Program-made: the position numbers and the translations under genes
In this document: positions 23,915-36,300 of the stretch, in pieces
Layout of the letters: each line of letters begins with the position of its first letter
How positions within the stretch are numbered: position 1 is the first letter of the stretch
Assembly (NCBI GenBank): GCA_023055505.1
Contig: JALIRH010000004.1
Coordinates: 9,729,368 to 9,793,367, forward strand
Direction of reading: 5' to 3'
DNA: 64,000 nucleotides
Source of the DNA: Callipepla californica brunnescens
Taxonomy: Eukaryota; Chordata; Aves; Galliformes; Odontophoridae
The notes under the pieces: model-generated
What the model was told of the DNA's origin: nothing
Database searches by the model: none
The model's input: only the letters and a program-made list of their open reading frames with translations

Positions 23915-25859
23915 GAAGTTAATAAAAAAGTTTCCCACTAAGAGTCAATATTAGAGTGTCATTAGCAGTAAATGTTGCTGCAGACTCTGCACTTTCTATA
24001 GATCCAGGAATGGATGTTGGCTTACTATATCTATCACCAGATAGGTATGATCAAGGAAATGAAAACGTTTTGATTTCTAATCAGAGTTCAGTGGTGGTTT
24101 TTTAAACTTGTGTGCTTCGGCTGTTAAACACTAACGTCTAGTAATGTGAATGCTGTGGCTAATTGCTTCTGAAAGTGAAATCAAACACCTCCAAATCAAT
24201 GTATACTAGCTTCTGGAAGAATCAATATCCTCTCCAAATTGTTAAGATTTTGTATTGACTGTTCAGGCTCTCAACTGTTTCTGTCTGTAATAGTTTATAG
24301 ATTCTGCTAAGCTTGATGGAACAGAGTAGATGCTATCAAGAGCAGCTTCCTTTGTCTAATCTTTTTGGCTGTTGAAAACAAGAGTACTAGTGACCTTGAA
24401 GGCAAAGAAGAAGAGAAACACCTTAACTGCTAATGATAGTGAAATTTAAAGTGGTGCACTAATTTAGCTTTTGCCTCGCCCTCTGTATTGAAGAGATATC
24501 AGAAGACTTGCCACTTTTATTTTTGCATTCTTTTTAAGACTTGATTAAAGTCTCCAAGTAATTGTGTGCACCAAGGCTTTGATGCTCTCTGTTCTCTGGT
24601 GCTAGTGACATTGTACTTTTTTCAAGCACTTTATCTGCCAACACTCTCCTGCTTTGTTGGCTAGTCACATTCTTGCCTCTGTTTTAGTGCAGGAAGACCA
24701 GCTCCTGCAAGATCTCTTTCTTGTCTTTTCAGCAACTCACTGCTAAACCAACCTTGTCCAAATACATCTTGTTAATCTCATCTCAGTGTTACTAGGATTG
24801 ACCTCATATGGCTACCAACAGAACAAGTATTGTAAATACAGCTTGAAGAAATGATATAGTAAGTCTTCATAGTGAGTGGCAGAAAAGTTAGTTCTTCAGA
24901 GTCATACAGAAAAATGTGGTTTGTTTTGTTTTAGAGCAAGGGGTTACATTTGACAAAACTTCAGATGGTTATAGGAAAGCTAACCTTTTTCCTTCTCTGT
25001 TAGGATCTCAGTATTGTGAGAAGTAGCAATTTATAATTTAACAATTTAATTTATATACACAAAAGGAAATCTCATTGTGATCTATAGACATCTAGAATTA
25101 GCAGCACATTACTTCCCTCAGTTTCCTCTACTTCCACTAATGTCAATTATTCTTTTTTCATCTTATCCACTTGTTGTATCTGGAAAGCCAGTGAAACTCA
25201 TGGATGGGGAAAGGCTGAAAAACAGTCTCTCTGCCTCTACTCAATTTTTTTAAATAAAATCTTCTAACAGAGCTAAGTTGTGACAGATAAATAGCACTGA
25301 ATTGGAGTGTTCTGTAGCAATTCTCAGTACTTGTATTTGGAGCTGGAACAAAATGTCAGAGATCTTTTCAATTCTCTTTCTATCACGGACTCAGTGAATT
25401 CATTCAAGTTGTTGCTTATTATAATAAAGGCATATAGCTATAAGCGCATGGCTATGTTTTTTTTTCTGTTCCCTGTATCTTGTTGACTGAATTAGGCACA
25501 ATAGATGGTATCTCTTATGTGCTATAGGGAAGGCAAGGCTTACCACAGTTTCAGCTGTGAAACGCTGTATTTCTGTAGGAATTCTTTAGAAGAAAAACTG
25601 CAAGCATCCCACCAGCTTTCCCTGTGATACATCTAAGAATCTCGTAAAGTACTCTGCTATATTGCTGCCCAGCCAAAGGTATTGTTAAACAGAGCTGCAT
25701 TAATAAGTCTTAGTCTGTAGGGCAGAAGATGAGACAAAGAATTGATGTTCCTTAGCCAAGAAAACTGAATTTGTCTTAAACCATTGTGTTCTTCTGTTTG
25801 CAGAGATTTGAACCCTTAGCTTTCTGGGGCAAGGAAAGCTTGGCACTGGGAGAAGCACT

Positions 25860-25970
25860 ATGAGGTTTCTCTGTATTTCGCTTTCTTTAGCTGTCATTTG
25901 CTGGTTAGCTGAAGGCACCTTGTCAAAAACAGATGCAAAGAAAGCTGCTACAAAAAAAATGGAAGAAAAG
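25860..25970 (+). CDS. CHID1: CHID1 first coding exon (signal peptide)
   Basis: The exon begins at an acceptor AG at 25802-25803, so 25804-25859 is 5' UTR. The ATG at 25860 has A at -3. It encodes 37 codons: MRFLCISLSLAVICWLAEG, a hydrophobic secretion signal, then TLSKTDAKKAATKKMEEK, matching the human LSKSDAKKAA segment. The exon ends in phase 0 at a strong donor, AAG|GTAAGC. Confidence 0.93.
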
Positions 25971-27810
25971 GTAAGCTAAATAATTGAAATGTTCATCTTA
26001 TTTAATGTGTGCAGTGATCTAACTCAACGTTGAGAATAAGAGTAAGGGTATTCTCTTGCTTTCCCAAGAAAGTGTTGAAATCAACTGTACATTTCCATTG
26101 AAGCTTATTCTCAGAGATGAAACTACATGAAATTGTCCTTTCTTTCATTTTTTTCCTGTGTCACAAATGCTTCACTCCTTTAACCAATACAACATAGACT
26201 TCTGGAGCTTTCACCTCCAGTGGAAGCTGCATAAAATTGCTGTAGAAACAAGAACTTTTTGTTCCCTACTGCACGTAAAGGAGGCATATCTCCATCCCTG
26301 TACTGGGAGTTGAGGGAGCAGTAGTGCTGGCCAAGAGAGGTCATTTACAGACAGGGGAGAAGACGGTCTCAGCATTGCCAATGGGAAAGCTCTGTTCTGA
26401 AAGAACAGTTTGAAGAGCTTGCAAGCCAGTGTTTTCTTTGAAGGCAGAAGTTATTCAGAGTCCCATAGCAATTTGAGATGATGATTCAACATGCTGAAGT
26501 CTCTCTTAACTTGCTGAACATGTTCTTGTTTCCTTCCTGTTTTCTTTCAAAACTACAAGAAAGCTCAGCAGTGCAGGAGAAAGGGTGTGCATGGAAGTAT
26601 ATTTACCAGTGCATATACCAAGTATATGCACTTCATGTTGATAAGCACACTTAAAAAAAAAATAAATAAATAAGGTGATGACAAGTGATATGTTCAAAAT
26701 CTTGACCTTTAAATTACAGGTAATCCTTCATTATGCAGATTCTCATTGTATATATTACCTGCTCAGTGTCTACCAGGAAGAAAATCTAGTATGCTGCTAG
26801 AACTACTAGGTGCAATGGCAGTACAGACTGTTGAGACTGGCCTTACCCTGTTTCTGTGTGCTCACTAGGCCCGTTTCTCTGTGCGTGGGCTTTATTAGCC
26901 TTCTGACTTCCTGCTAGGTCTGCCTGTGCTGTTGTAGTTCAAGCAGAACTTCCATAAGAAAGGTGTTGGGAAATTCAGCTGTAACCACAATGCAGTATAC
27001 TTCGCCTAAAATGTGTCCAGTTTAAAAGTTTTTTTTGAAATCCTGGTTAAGAGCTCTTCACCATCTTTTCTTGGTTTTGGAGTAGCCTGAAAGCAGGGAC
27101 TGCAGTGCAGAGGAAAACATAAAGGCACTATTCTGATCAGATCTCAACAATTGGTACGAAGGCTCTTGTCAAGTACTGTAGAATTTGTAGCAAATGAGAT
27201 TAAGTGGCTGTGCTTAGCAAGACAGGAATTTGATATTCCACCTAACATCCTGATTTATGCAAGTCTAAAGTATTGGGGTACAAACTGGATCTTTAGCTTT
27301 TTCAATTTTACAAATGACTAGGTGTTGAATTTCAAACAAATCTAGTCTGGATTTTCAGGATTGGCCATAAACAGTATTTAAGAGATGCTTTTTTTCTGCT
27401 TTTTGCATTGTTTTCATGTTTAATCGTGCTAGACTGTGGTTTAGAAAGTGCTAATGTCAAAATGTGTCCAATGGCCAGGCATTGTCCTAGACCCTCCATC
27501 TGACCTTAAAAATGTAGTTCAGCAGTTTAAAACTTCTTTCAGAATTGCTTTTTAAGTTATGAATGTATCAGTCATCAGGTGCGGTGAATGATGTTTTTTA
27601 ATGTTATCACTTGATTTTTTTTTCTTTTCCTTGCAAACAAAGTAAGATTACTGATGATGACAAATGGTTGCCAAGCTTTTTCTTATTTTCTTTTTAAATC
27701 AAACTCTTTCATGTGATTTAAAAGGAGTACTCGGAGTTTAATGTTGTTTTCTTTTTGAGGCCTGTTGCTCTGGAAAGTAGCTGGTTATAAAAACTGTTGT
27801 CTTCCCTCAG

Positions 27811-27960
27811 ACACTGCATTCTGATAAAAGTGTGCAGGACCGGGGACTGGTAGTTACAGATCCAAAGGCAAAGGATATTATATTGGAACATAGAAGCTAC
27901 TGCTCCAAGAAGACAAAGGAAAGACACTTCTCAGGAGATGTTCTGGGATATATTACTCCC
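27811..27960 (+). CDS. CHID1: CHID1 coding exon 2
   Basis: This 150-bp exon is in phase 0 at both ends. Its acceptor CTTCCCTCAG precedes it and its donor GTGAGT follows at 27961. It encodes 50 residues containing KSVQDRGLVVTD, ILEHRSYCS and HFSGDVLGYITP, which opens the GH18 fold (first barrel strand in GYITP). Confidence 0.95.
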
Positions 27961-28745
27961 GTGAGTTAATGAATGAAATAAAGTTGGTGCTTTGAATGAA
28001 CGTGCTAACCTGTACTCATCTGGAATCTTGCATCCCTGCTATGAAATATTTTTATACTATTGGGAACAAGAGCTGTCTTGAGATTTAGGTGGTATACAAC
28101 TCTTGTTCTCCTACCCATCTGTTGTAGGATATCTAGGTTTTTCTCACCAGCAAAACAGTTTTTTTTTTTTTTTTTTTTATCTTGAATGATCCATGTAAAG
28201 CTTCAGCAGGTTCAGGTGAGGAATACCACTGAGTATCCTCACATTAGGCAGCTACCAATGTGAACCTTCTAAATAAACAGTACAAATTTTATGCTGCTGT
28301 CAAACTGATATCTTGCTATCCAGTCTTACTATTCAAAGCATCCTCTCTTGAATAATAAATGTTACTTACGTTTGTTTAGAGAATGATGCTTGCTTTGTTT
28401 TTGCACTGCTCAGAAGAGAAATAGGTACCTTATAAAATTCCGTCTTTCTCCAGTGTTGCTGAACATAAATGCAGACCTTGCAAATTCAAAACTCTCTTAA
28501 ATCTAAATGCTAATTCCTCCAGTTTAGGTGAATTTGCATAAACTGAAGATTTGACATTCATGTAGCTATGAAAGTTTTGTAATTGCTTATTACTTAAACA
28601 AAAATAAAGCTGCAGAAGGTTTTCTCAAACTAACAGATCTACCAAGTTATTACATTTGTGTTAAAGAGTTCTTATTGATCAAAATCAAAGTGGATTATGT
28701 CTTGCTTATTATCTCTCACTTCTTTTCTCTCCTTTCTTTTTCAAG

Positions 28746-28878
28746 TGGAACAGCCATGGCTATGACATTGCTAAAATATTTGGAAATAAATTTACACTAA
28801 TCTCACCAGTCTGGTTACAAGTGAGAAGGAGAGGGAAGGAGAGGTTCCAGTTCACTGGGCTCCATGATGTAGATAAAG
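28746..28878 (+). CDS. CHID1: CHID1 coding exon 3
   Basis: The acceptor TTTCAAG is followed by WNSHGYDIAKIFGNKF, ISPVWLQV and FTGLHDVDK, all strongly matching the family. The exon ends with the first base of a Gly codon (phase 1). Its donor GTTTGT is weak, with T at +3 and +4. Residues here form barrel strand 2 and the following loop. Confidence 0.93.
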
Positions 28879-29895
28879 GTTTGTTTTACTTTTCATTTGA
28901 GTATTGGTTACAAATAGGATTCTTGTTGCAAACTGATGCGTAGTTAATACAGGCATGTGGATTTTTCCCACTGACTCTCATTGTCAAGTACTTTTCATCC
29001 ACTAGTTTCTGAAAGTTTTTTACACAATGAACTTTTCTGCTCACACCCGCTTCCACAAATGCATGTAGTTTCTGTCCAGATAATAAGTAGAAAGACAGCA
29101 GGCTATCTACAGAGTCCCTTTAAAAAGAAAGAGACAAAGAGTGTGTACAGACAGAAATGCCCCTTTGTGTTTGCACTGTGCAGTTATTTATCAGTTTTTA
29201 TTCCCTCTGCCCTTGCAAACAAACAAACTAACTAAAAACCCATTTGAGTGAGTTTGTTTTAGGAATGAAAAATAAATTTAATCTGAAGAGAATTTTCTCC
29301 ACTGTCAAGGAACTTGCAGCAGACTCAGAATTCAGAATATAGTATGCTCTTACTAAATAATTAGTTTGATTTTCAGCTTGATAGAAGTGTTTGTCTGTAA
29401 AATGCCATTTTAAAGAGCTTTAAGGAGTATTGTTATTACTGTGTTAGTACCTACTAACAAATTAATTCTAATGCAATGACTACCAAGAGGGAGTAGTTGG
29501 TGCACTAGAAAGTACCATCTTAATTTTAAAGAACAACCACATTAAAAAACCCAATTAACTTAAAAGAAAGAAATAAAAAATGGTATTCCTCCCGAGACTA
29601 CACAACTGCTGTTCTCAGTAAGCAGTTAGATATTTTCCACAGTGAAAGAGAACTGTAAGCTGCAAGGATAAGGAGCTGGGAAAGGACCCTTACAAGATTG
29701 TAGTAAATGTTATGCTATAGTGGAGGTGAATAGCTTCTCTTTTTCTGTATCAGAGGCTGTTTCCTCTGCACTGCTTATGAGCTAGTAAGTCTGTAGCAGA
29801 AAAACTGATAAAATGAAACTGTGCTACACTATTTGAAAAACGCTTCAAAATATGTTTTATGTTTTAAGAACTGTTTTCTTGGTGCTGTTTGACAG

Positions 29896-29940
29896 GCTGG
29901 ATGAAAGATGTCAGAAAAAACTCTCAAAACATCAAAATAG
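29896..29940 (+). CDS. CHID1: CHID1 coding exon 4 (45 bp)
   Basis: This short exon has its acceptor TTTGACAG ending at 29895. G|GC completes Gly, followed by WMKDVRKNSQNIKI. It ends with the first base of a Val codon, and the donor is GTGAGC. The human protein has WMRAVRKHAKGLHIV at this point, so length and frame agree. Confidence 0.92.
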
Positions 29941-31201
29941 GTGAGCCTGTGTTTTGTGTTGTTTTTGTTAACTTTCCTTTACTGCTAGCAGAGCAAAAGA
30001 CTGTGTTCCAGGTACATTGGAGAGAAGGGAGATTAGCATAGCCGTGTGAGAAGAGTTGTCTAAAAAGAAAGGTAAAAGCAGTTAACTCTAGATAGGTAAG
30101 GAACTGAAGTGTAGATTCTGTTGGTGCCCTAATGTTTTGCCTTAATGTCTTGTCTCTTAGCAAAACCGTGGCCACTGGGCCCTCTTTGGAAGGGTACTCT
30201 TCAAACTTGTTGCTCAGGGATTCCACTTTTTTTTTTTTTAATAAAGGGGAAAAGGAATAAAAATCTGAGTTAGCCATCAGTCTTTTCCTTCGCTGCTTGT
30301 TTCTGCCCTGGAAGCAGAGACCTTAAGAGATCTGCCACAGTGTGTCTTCAGCAGTAATGGCAAACATTGCTACAGGGATAATACTGTGCTGAACTTGTTA
30401 CTTTTGTCTGGCACAAGAGTAAGTCCAGGTTGTGAAACTAGTGAAACTCTTATTGCTTCAGAAGGTGGTGAAACAAGTAGAGTAATTGAATGCTCAGTGA
30501 GATATTCTAAACTACTTCAGCTGCCAGGTGGTAAAGTCCTTGAAATCTCCCTGGACTCTTCTGAAGTACTTCATAGTTAGAAGGGGCTTGAACATAGTCT
30601 TGTATGAGTTGTTGGCATTTCCAGCATGCCATGATTTTCAGCTGTTCCAGCAGCAGTATTCATGACTTGTCTGACATTCTTAATGTCTTAAATGTGTTGT
30701 TGGTAGTGGGGGAAAGAGGAGATAAGAAGTACTCTCAAGCACCTGTCGTAGGCTCTTGAAAGGAGAAAAAGACTGAACATGGGGCTGTGTCCATTAGGCT
30801 AAATTAGAACTTGAGGTGAACTTTCCTACCCTGCCATTCTTGTGATAGAAGAGAGGCACAACTTACAGAAGGACTGCTGTTTCATTTTGGTGTTCTTTTG
30901 GTGCCCAAGGTGGAAGTTCAGTTGTCAGTTGAATGCATTTTTTCTTAAAACTAGCATCATTTAGCTATTCATGTTTAACTAACTGCAAAACAGAGAAGAA
31001 TGTTCTATGGTGTTAGCTTTTCTGTGCAGATAAAGTTAGAGTGAAAAAATACAACAGTCCTAGCTATGGGATATATCACTTGGTGATTTCCCTGCTGGTA
31101 TCTTCTGTAGAATTATACTTTATTCTGTATTTGCAGAAATATTCCAATGTAGACAATAATTTATTAAATTTTTGCTACTGATTGTCTTCTTTGCTTGATA
31201 G

Positions 31202-31308
31202 TGCCTAGGATTTTGTTTGATGGCTGGTCTTACCATGACTTTGAGAGTGTTTTTGGCAGTGAAGATGAGATAGAAGAGCTTTCAAAGAGTATGGTTCTGC
31301 TAGCCAAG
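31202..31308 (+). CDS. CHID1: CHID1 coding exon 5
   Basis: The acceptor TTGATAG ends at 31201. TG completes Val, then PRILFDGWSYHDFESVF and GSEDEIEELSKSMVLLAK follow, closely matching human PRLLFEDWTYDDF and SEDEIEELSKT. The exon ends in phase 0 at donor GTAAAA. Confidence 0.94.
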
Positions 31309-32037
31309 GTAAAAAGACTTCAACAATACTTTTGAAACAGTGTGTGATGATTTCTGGTTGGTTCTGGATGGTTTTATAAAATATATTCTTTCATTTCCAG
31401 TTTTGTATCCTACAAAATAAAATTCTGTTCAAAATATGAATGAGGCATCAATCTCTATTGTATATTCTATTATGCGTCCAATTCCTGACTGTACAAATTT
31501 CAGCAGTACTGAAGTACAGTTAACTGAAAGCCTAAAGTGAGACTATGTAAGTGTGATTATCCTAAACCTGTTATGGGCAGTTGCACGGTTCTCCCTGTTA
31601 TAAATTCTCATTGATAAAACCCATTCCAGCCCACTGACGTGCTGGATAACATCAAAGCAGTAACAGATAGCTAATAAACTTCTCATTGGGTCACCTAGTG
31701 AGCAGAGTGATTTCTTAAATTTCTATTTAAAAAAGAAAAAAGGCAACAAAACAGCCAGTAACTATTATTGTGGTGTTCTTTTAAGGACTGCAAAAAAATC
31801 TTGGGTACAGTGAGTGCTGTTTTCTGTATTACACAGATATGTTCAAGCTCAGTGTGCTAGACGTAATGAGATGCTTTTAGTATCAAGAATTACTTGCCAG
31901 ATATCAGTTACTGTACAATTTTGTTCAGGTCTGATAAAATAGTTAAGAGTCCGAGGAGAGAAAGAGAGTGTTTCCTTCAAGGAACAGTTACTGTTTACTA
32001 AGACTTTTTTGCATCCCCTCAGCTTAATGCTTTAGAG

Positions 32038-32079
32038 GAATGCCTCTAGGGCTAGATAAACTGCACCCTAGAGGCATTC
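32038..32079. repeat. Perfect 14-bp inverted repeat (hairpin) in CHID1 intron 6
   Basis: The arms GAATGCCTCTAGGG (32038-32051) and CCCTAGAGGCATTC (32066-32079) are exact reverse complements around a 14-base loop. Pairing does not extend outward or inward. Confidence 0.95.
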
Positions 32080-32769
32080 AACTTAGTGGTTGTTTTGTGA
32101 AAACCTGCCTAATTACTGTCAAAATAAGAATATTCAACCTTGCTCTAGGATGGAAATAAATCTTCTGTGTTCTAGAGGAAGGTGGATGAAGAGGCAAACT
32201 GAATACTTTCTTAAAATTTGTAACTGCTACACCAATTTTAGGTCCTCTGTAAAAATTAACCTCTTAAGGAAAGGGTACTGAAGTCCAGTCCAGTAAAATC
32301 CTTCATCTTGGTCAGCAAATTTTTCATAAGAAAAATTAATTTTAGAGACGTTTGGAATCATGCCTTTTCCAGTTCAGTGTTTACATCTTTAGAGGCAATA
32401 GCTCTTGACTTTTTTCCAATATTCATGTAAATGAGTATCATCTGATTTGCTTAACAGCCATCTTTCACTGATAGCTGCATTTTTCTCAATCTGATACTGG
32501 TTTATCCTGTGAGAGTAGGAGTCAGTCATGCATAACTAACAGAGATCTTCAACTTCTGCATGTTAGTTAAATAATTTGTGCTTCACTTTGACTTCTTCAT
32601 AAAATGATGCATTTGAGATGAAACTGATGTAAGAATATGAAGCATGCTCAATCTGTAGTACTGCTAGAACAGCTAAAGTAATTGTGTACTTCAATATTGT
32701 ATTATCTCTACAAGCATGATGAATAAGCATGGTGATGAACTCTATTTTGTTGTCAATTCCTTTTTATAG

Positions 32770-32831
32770 AATGAAAATTTTGATGGTTTTGTAGTTGAAG
32801 TTTGGAGCCAGCTGGGAAATCAAAAGCAAAC
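32770..32831 (+). CDS. CHID1: CHID1 coding exon 6 (degenerate GH18 active-site segment)
   Basis: The exon encodes NENFDGFVVEVWSQLGNQKQ and two bases of a Thr codon, with donor GTAAGT. It covers the barrel strand 4 position where active family-18 chitinases carry DxxDxDxE. Here the aligned residues are DGFVVEVW, so the aspartates and glutamate of that motif are not in register. The human orthologue has the same change, so this is ancestral to the family rather than a lesion in this copy. Confidence 0.93.
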
Positions 32832-33338
32832 GTAAGTATAAGTCTTTAGGATACAATTACTAAAAAACGGCCTCTTTTATAGTATCTTTTTAAAGTTTAA
32901 TTAGTCCGTGTTGACTTGAATTTGTTGCTTTCTATAAATAAATACACTTTACTCTAGGTCAACTGAAGATTGCTCCACTAGCCTTAAAACTATTCTGTAT
33001 GAACTCAAAGGTTATGTATTGATATTTGTAGTGGAATTAGCAGACTACATTGCCCTTTTATATTTCAGTTGTGCAAGATGTTACTGTTGTACATGGATGA
33101 AGAGAGTAACTCAGCTGTATGTGTACTGGGGTGCTGGCATTGGCCTTTGTTTAACACTGACAGGCATGTGTTACTGGACAAATAGCACTGACTTTGAGTT
33201 AATTAGAAAATCTTCCAGGACTTTATATCAAGGTCCTTTATATGTGCTGAAATTTCATATGTGCTGAAATTAGAGTGAAAATCACCAACCTGTAGCAAAC
33301 CTACAGAGAAACTGGCTTCCAGTTTTTGCTATTTTTTT

Positions 33339-33387
33339 AAACTTCAGAGTAGCTGATCTACCTTTTGGTAACTCTACTCTGAAGTTT
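33339..33387. repeat. Perfect 14-bp inverted repeat (hairpin) in CHID1 intron 7
   Basis: The arms AAACTTCAGAGTAG (33339-33352) and CTACTCTGAAGTTT (33374-33387) are exact reverse complements. The 21-base spacer contains a further TACC-TTTT-GGTA mini-stem (33359-33370), giving a two-tier stem-loop. Confidence 0.95.
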
Positions 33388-36300
33388 CACAGGGACTGAA
33401 TTTATTGCATTTGTAAAAACTGAAGGGTTTACCTGTATTAAGCTGTTTCCTGATATGTTCTAATCTATTTTCCCTAAGCAAAAACCCTTGGCTACCTCAG
33501 TGCCTTGGATAGAGTGTAGGTAAAGCAGATTCTGAACTTCAGGAGAAAAAGGCAGAACATGTGGTGGAATTATTGATTCAGTGCAGCATTCTGGAAATTT
33601 TGGATTAGTGACCTCAGGAAATTCAGACATCCATTCCCTAAAACACAGTACTCCTTTCATCTCTCTATTGCTTTAAATGTCTGGGGGAAAATAACTTAGA
33701 AGAGATTTCTATAGAATACGGACTTAATTAGGACAGACTTTCACCTTTCTAAAATGTTCCTTGGGGTTATTCTGTTTAGGGCAAAGGATTTTGGCTGGTG
33801 GTATGTAGTAGTTATTTCCTGAACAGTGTGTGCTGTTAAGGGACTCCTATCATTTCCCTCTAAAATCAATAGTTTGGGAACAAAGGAATGAAACTGCTGA
33901 ATCTTTGTAGCCTTGTCAGGGGCTCCACCATTTACAGTGGAATGAATGAACCTTAAATGAGATGCTCTTTCTTACAATTAGGAAATTTGCCAGGCTGTTC
34001 TCGATGATTGATCTCTGTACTGAGCTCTAGATCTATTGCAGTCTCTCACTAAGGCAGTCAACAAAATGCTTTAAGTAAATAGTAACTGCGAGCCACAGGT
34101 TGGGTATAGGGGTCAGTTTAACTACTGTCATTCAGTAAAACTGATGTTTTCTATAGGTTAACGTAAAATGAAAGACAGACTGTATTACTGCAATTTTAAG
34201 GTTCACTGAAAGCCAACATAAGCGAGCTAACAATGAAGTACTGTATTGCAAACAGCAAACAAGTATACAGTGTGTTTTCATTTAACTCTGGGTTCAATTT
34301 GTGTGTCAGCAGTGCTTGTCCCATCTCCTGTGGTAAGAACCATCCCTCCCACTAGGAGGGGAGGGTACTGCTGTGTAGTTGCTCTAGCATTCAGTGCCAG
34401 AATGCTACTTAGGCAAAGTATAGAAGTACCACTTACTACATATTCAGTGTCTTTCAGTTATTGCTAAACAGGAACGGGAAGAGAAGGTGATTCTCAGTGA
34501 GAAGAACAGTAACTGCCTCATGCTCCGAGTCAGTAATGTTAGATTAGACGTGGCTGCCAGTGAGCAAAACTTCAGGATTGTCCTAACCAACAGTCTGAAG
34601 ACAGATGTTTGGTAGAAAAACCTGAGTATGAACAAAGGTTATAAACTATCATTTTTTTAATCTTCAATACCGGTTTCGATCTTGGCAAGTTTCTACTACA
34701 CCTTGAGTGCTTTTATTTTGAGATCTGTTCATTTCCCTTTGAATAACAGTAGAAATAGTCCTGATAAATCAGTAAGCAATGTGGACTCTTTGCTTTGCTC
34801 GTCCCTGCTCGGAAAGGGTAGAGCCATGACCTCTTTAGCCCACGGTGTGGCAGTATTGTATCACGATTCACACACGATCCTTGTCTGTTTTTCCAAAGTG
34901 ACAAACATCAGTAGTGAAGCGTGTTCTTAACAGTAGAAGAGCTGGGAACAATTGACAGGCAGGTATCAACACAAAGATGACCATTCAACCTTCAGACGTG
35001 TAAAGCCTTTATAGAATAGCAATTGTATGTGCTCCATATGAGGTGTTATTAACTGTTAGGGTGTGAGGCCCCTGGATGCCTTGTGTCTTACACATCAATT
35101 CAGCATACGTGCTTCATAAGCCCTTGGATATATAAAATGGCATTAGATTCTTATATTCACATGCTGAAATACCACCTATTCTGTCTGGAGAACTTGAATT
35201 GTATTGAAGTGTGTGTGGACCTAAGCTGTAGGAGCCTTACACTAATCAGTTCAGGCTCATATAAAAGCTCGGTACAGATGCTTTGAGGTACTGCCTCTGT
35301 AGGTACCTACTTTTCTGTGGTTTGTGAGAAGCTCGTGATTACTGACGTAAGTATTAAGACAAATTTGTGAGATAAAAGATTAAATGTAACTGATGCTCTC
35401 TCCTCTCATGCCGACAATCACAGTAAAAAAGTATTCAGTTTCATGTCTTTGATTCTAACATATAGGAAATCAGTTTCTAAACAAAAACTTAAATCAGCTG
35501 AGACTTCCTAGGCAAATAATACCTCCATTCTAATATATTTTACTGTTCCTTACAGTTCTAATCTGCTTCTTAATTATTATTTTTTAAACTAAAACTTTTT
35601 TTTTAATAACTTGGAATACGCTGTTGTAAAAAAGTGTGGCACTTTGGGTTAGAAACGCACATGGCAGAAATTCTGAACTAACAGGAGAACGTCTGCTTTC
35701 ACAGTTTTAATTCTAACAGCCAGGCAGGACAACGTCTCTTTTGCTAATATCATAGGTGGATTTATTTTTATCTTTTTCCCCCAGACACCTCAGTCACACT
35801 GTTGGCACATTCATCCCTTTTTACCAGAATCTGATAGTTTACGTGGAAGTATACTGCTTTGTCTGGCGTTAGCTGACAGATGGCACTGCCATCACACAGG
35901 ATCAATCTGAAAAACACCCATTTTTTTTTCACCCACCACATGCTGCAGGCACTTGGCATCATGCAGAAGATGACCTTCAGACATCTTATTAATGTTGGTA
36001 GGAGTATAGGAGCAAAAACCTCTTCTGGCACTTCTATCCTTCATGCTAGTCCCTGAAAAATTAATCTATTAATCAAAGATTTGCTATAATTCACTCCAGT
36101 TTTCTGGTATTAACTAGGCAATGAAATGGCACAAAAGAGCAATTTCTTCTTGAAGTAGACAGCTTTATTCTGTCCAATTTTCTTGACAAGGCATAAATTT
36201 CAGGGAGCTCTGACTATTAACTTATAAAAGAAAGTGGCAGAAGTTGGAAAGTTGCAGAGTCCTGAAGGGTCACGTAACTGAAGAGAAGGATATAGCAGTG

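Larger units (their letters stand above)
22522..25803 (+). other. CHID1: CHID1 intron 1
   Basis: This is non-coding sequence that leaves the CpG island at about 22.8 kb. It holds a CR1 fragment (23070-23195) and copy A of an unclassified repeat (23723-23914). No further gene or RNA is visible. Confidence 0.65.
25971..31201 (+). other. CHID1: CHID1 introns 2-5 (between coding exons 1 and 5)
   Basis: The stretches 25971-27810, 27961-28745, 28879-29895 and 29941-31201 are AT-rich introns. They contain an A-rich AAAT repeat near 26651-26672, a T20 run at 28159-28178 and a short T run near 30228-30239. I saw no transposon or RNA gene. Confidence 0.7.
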
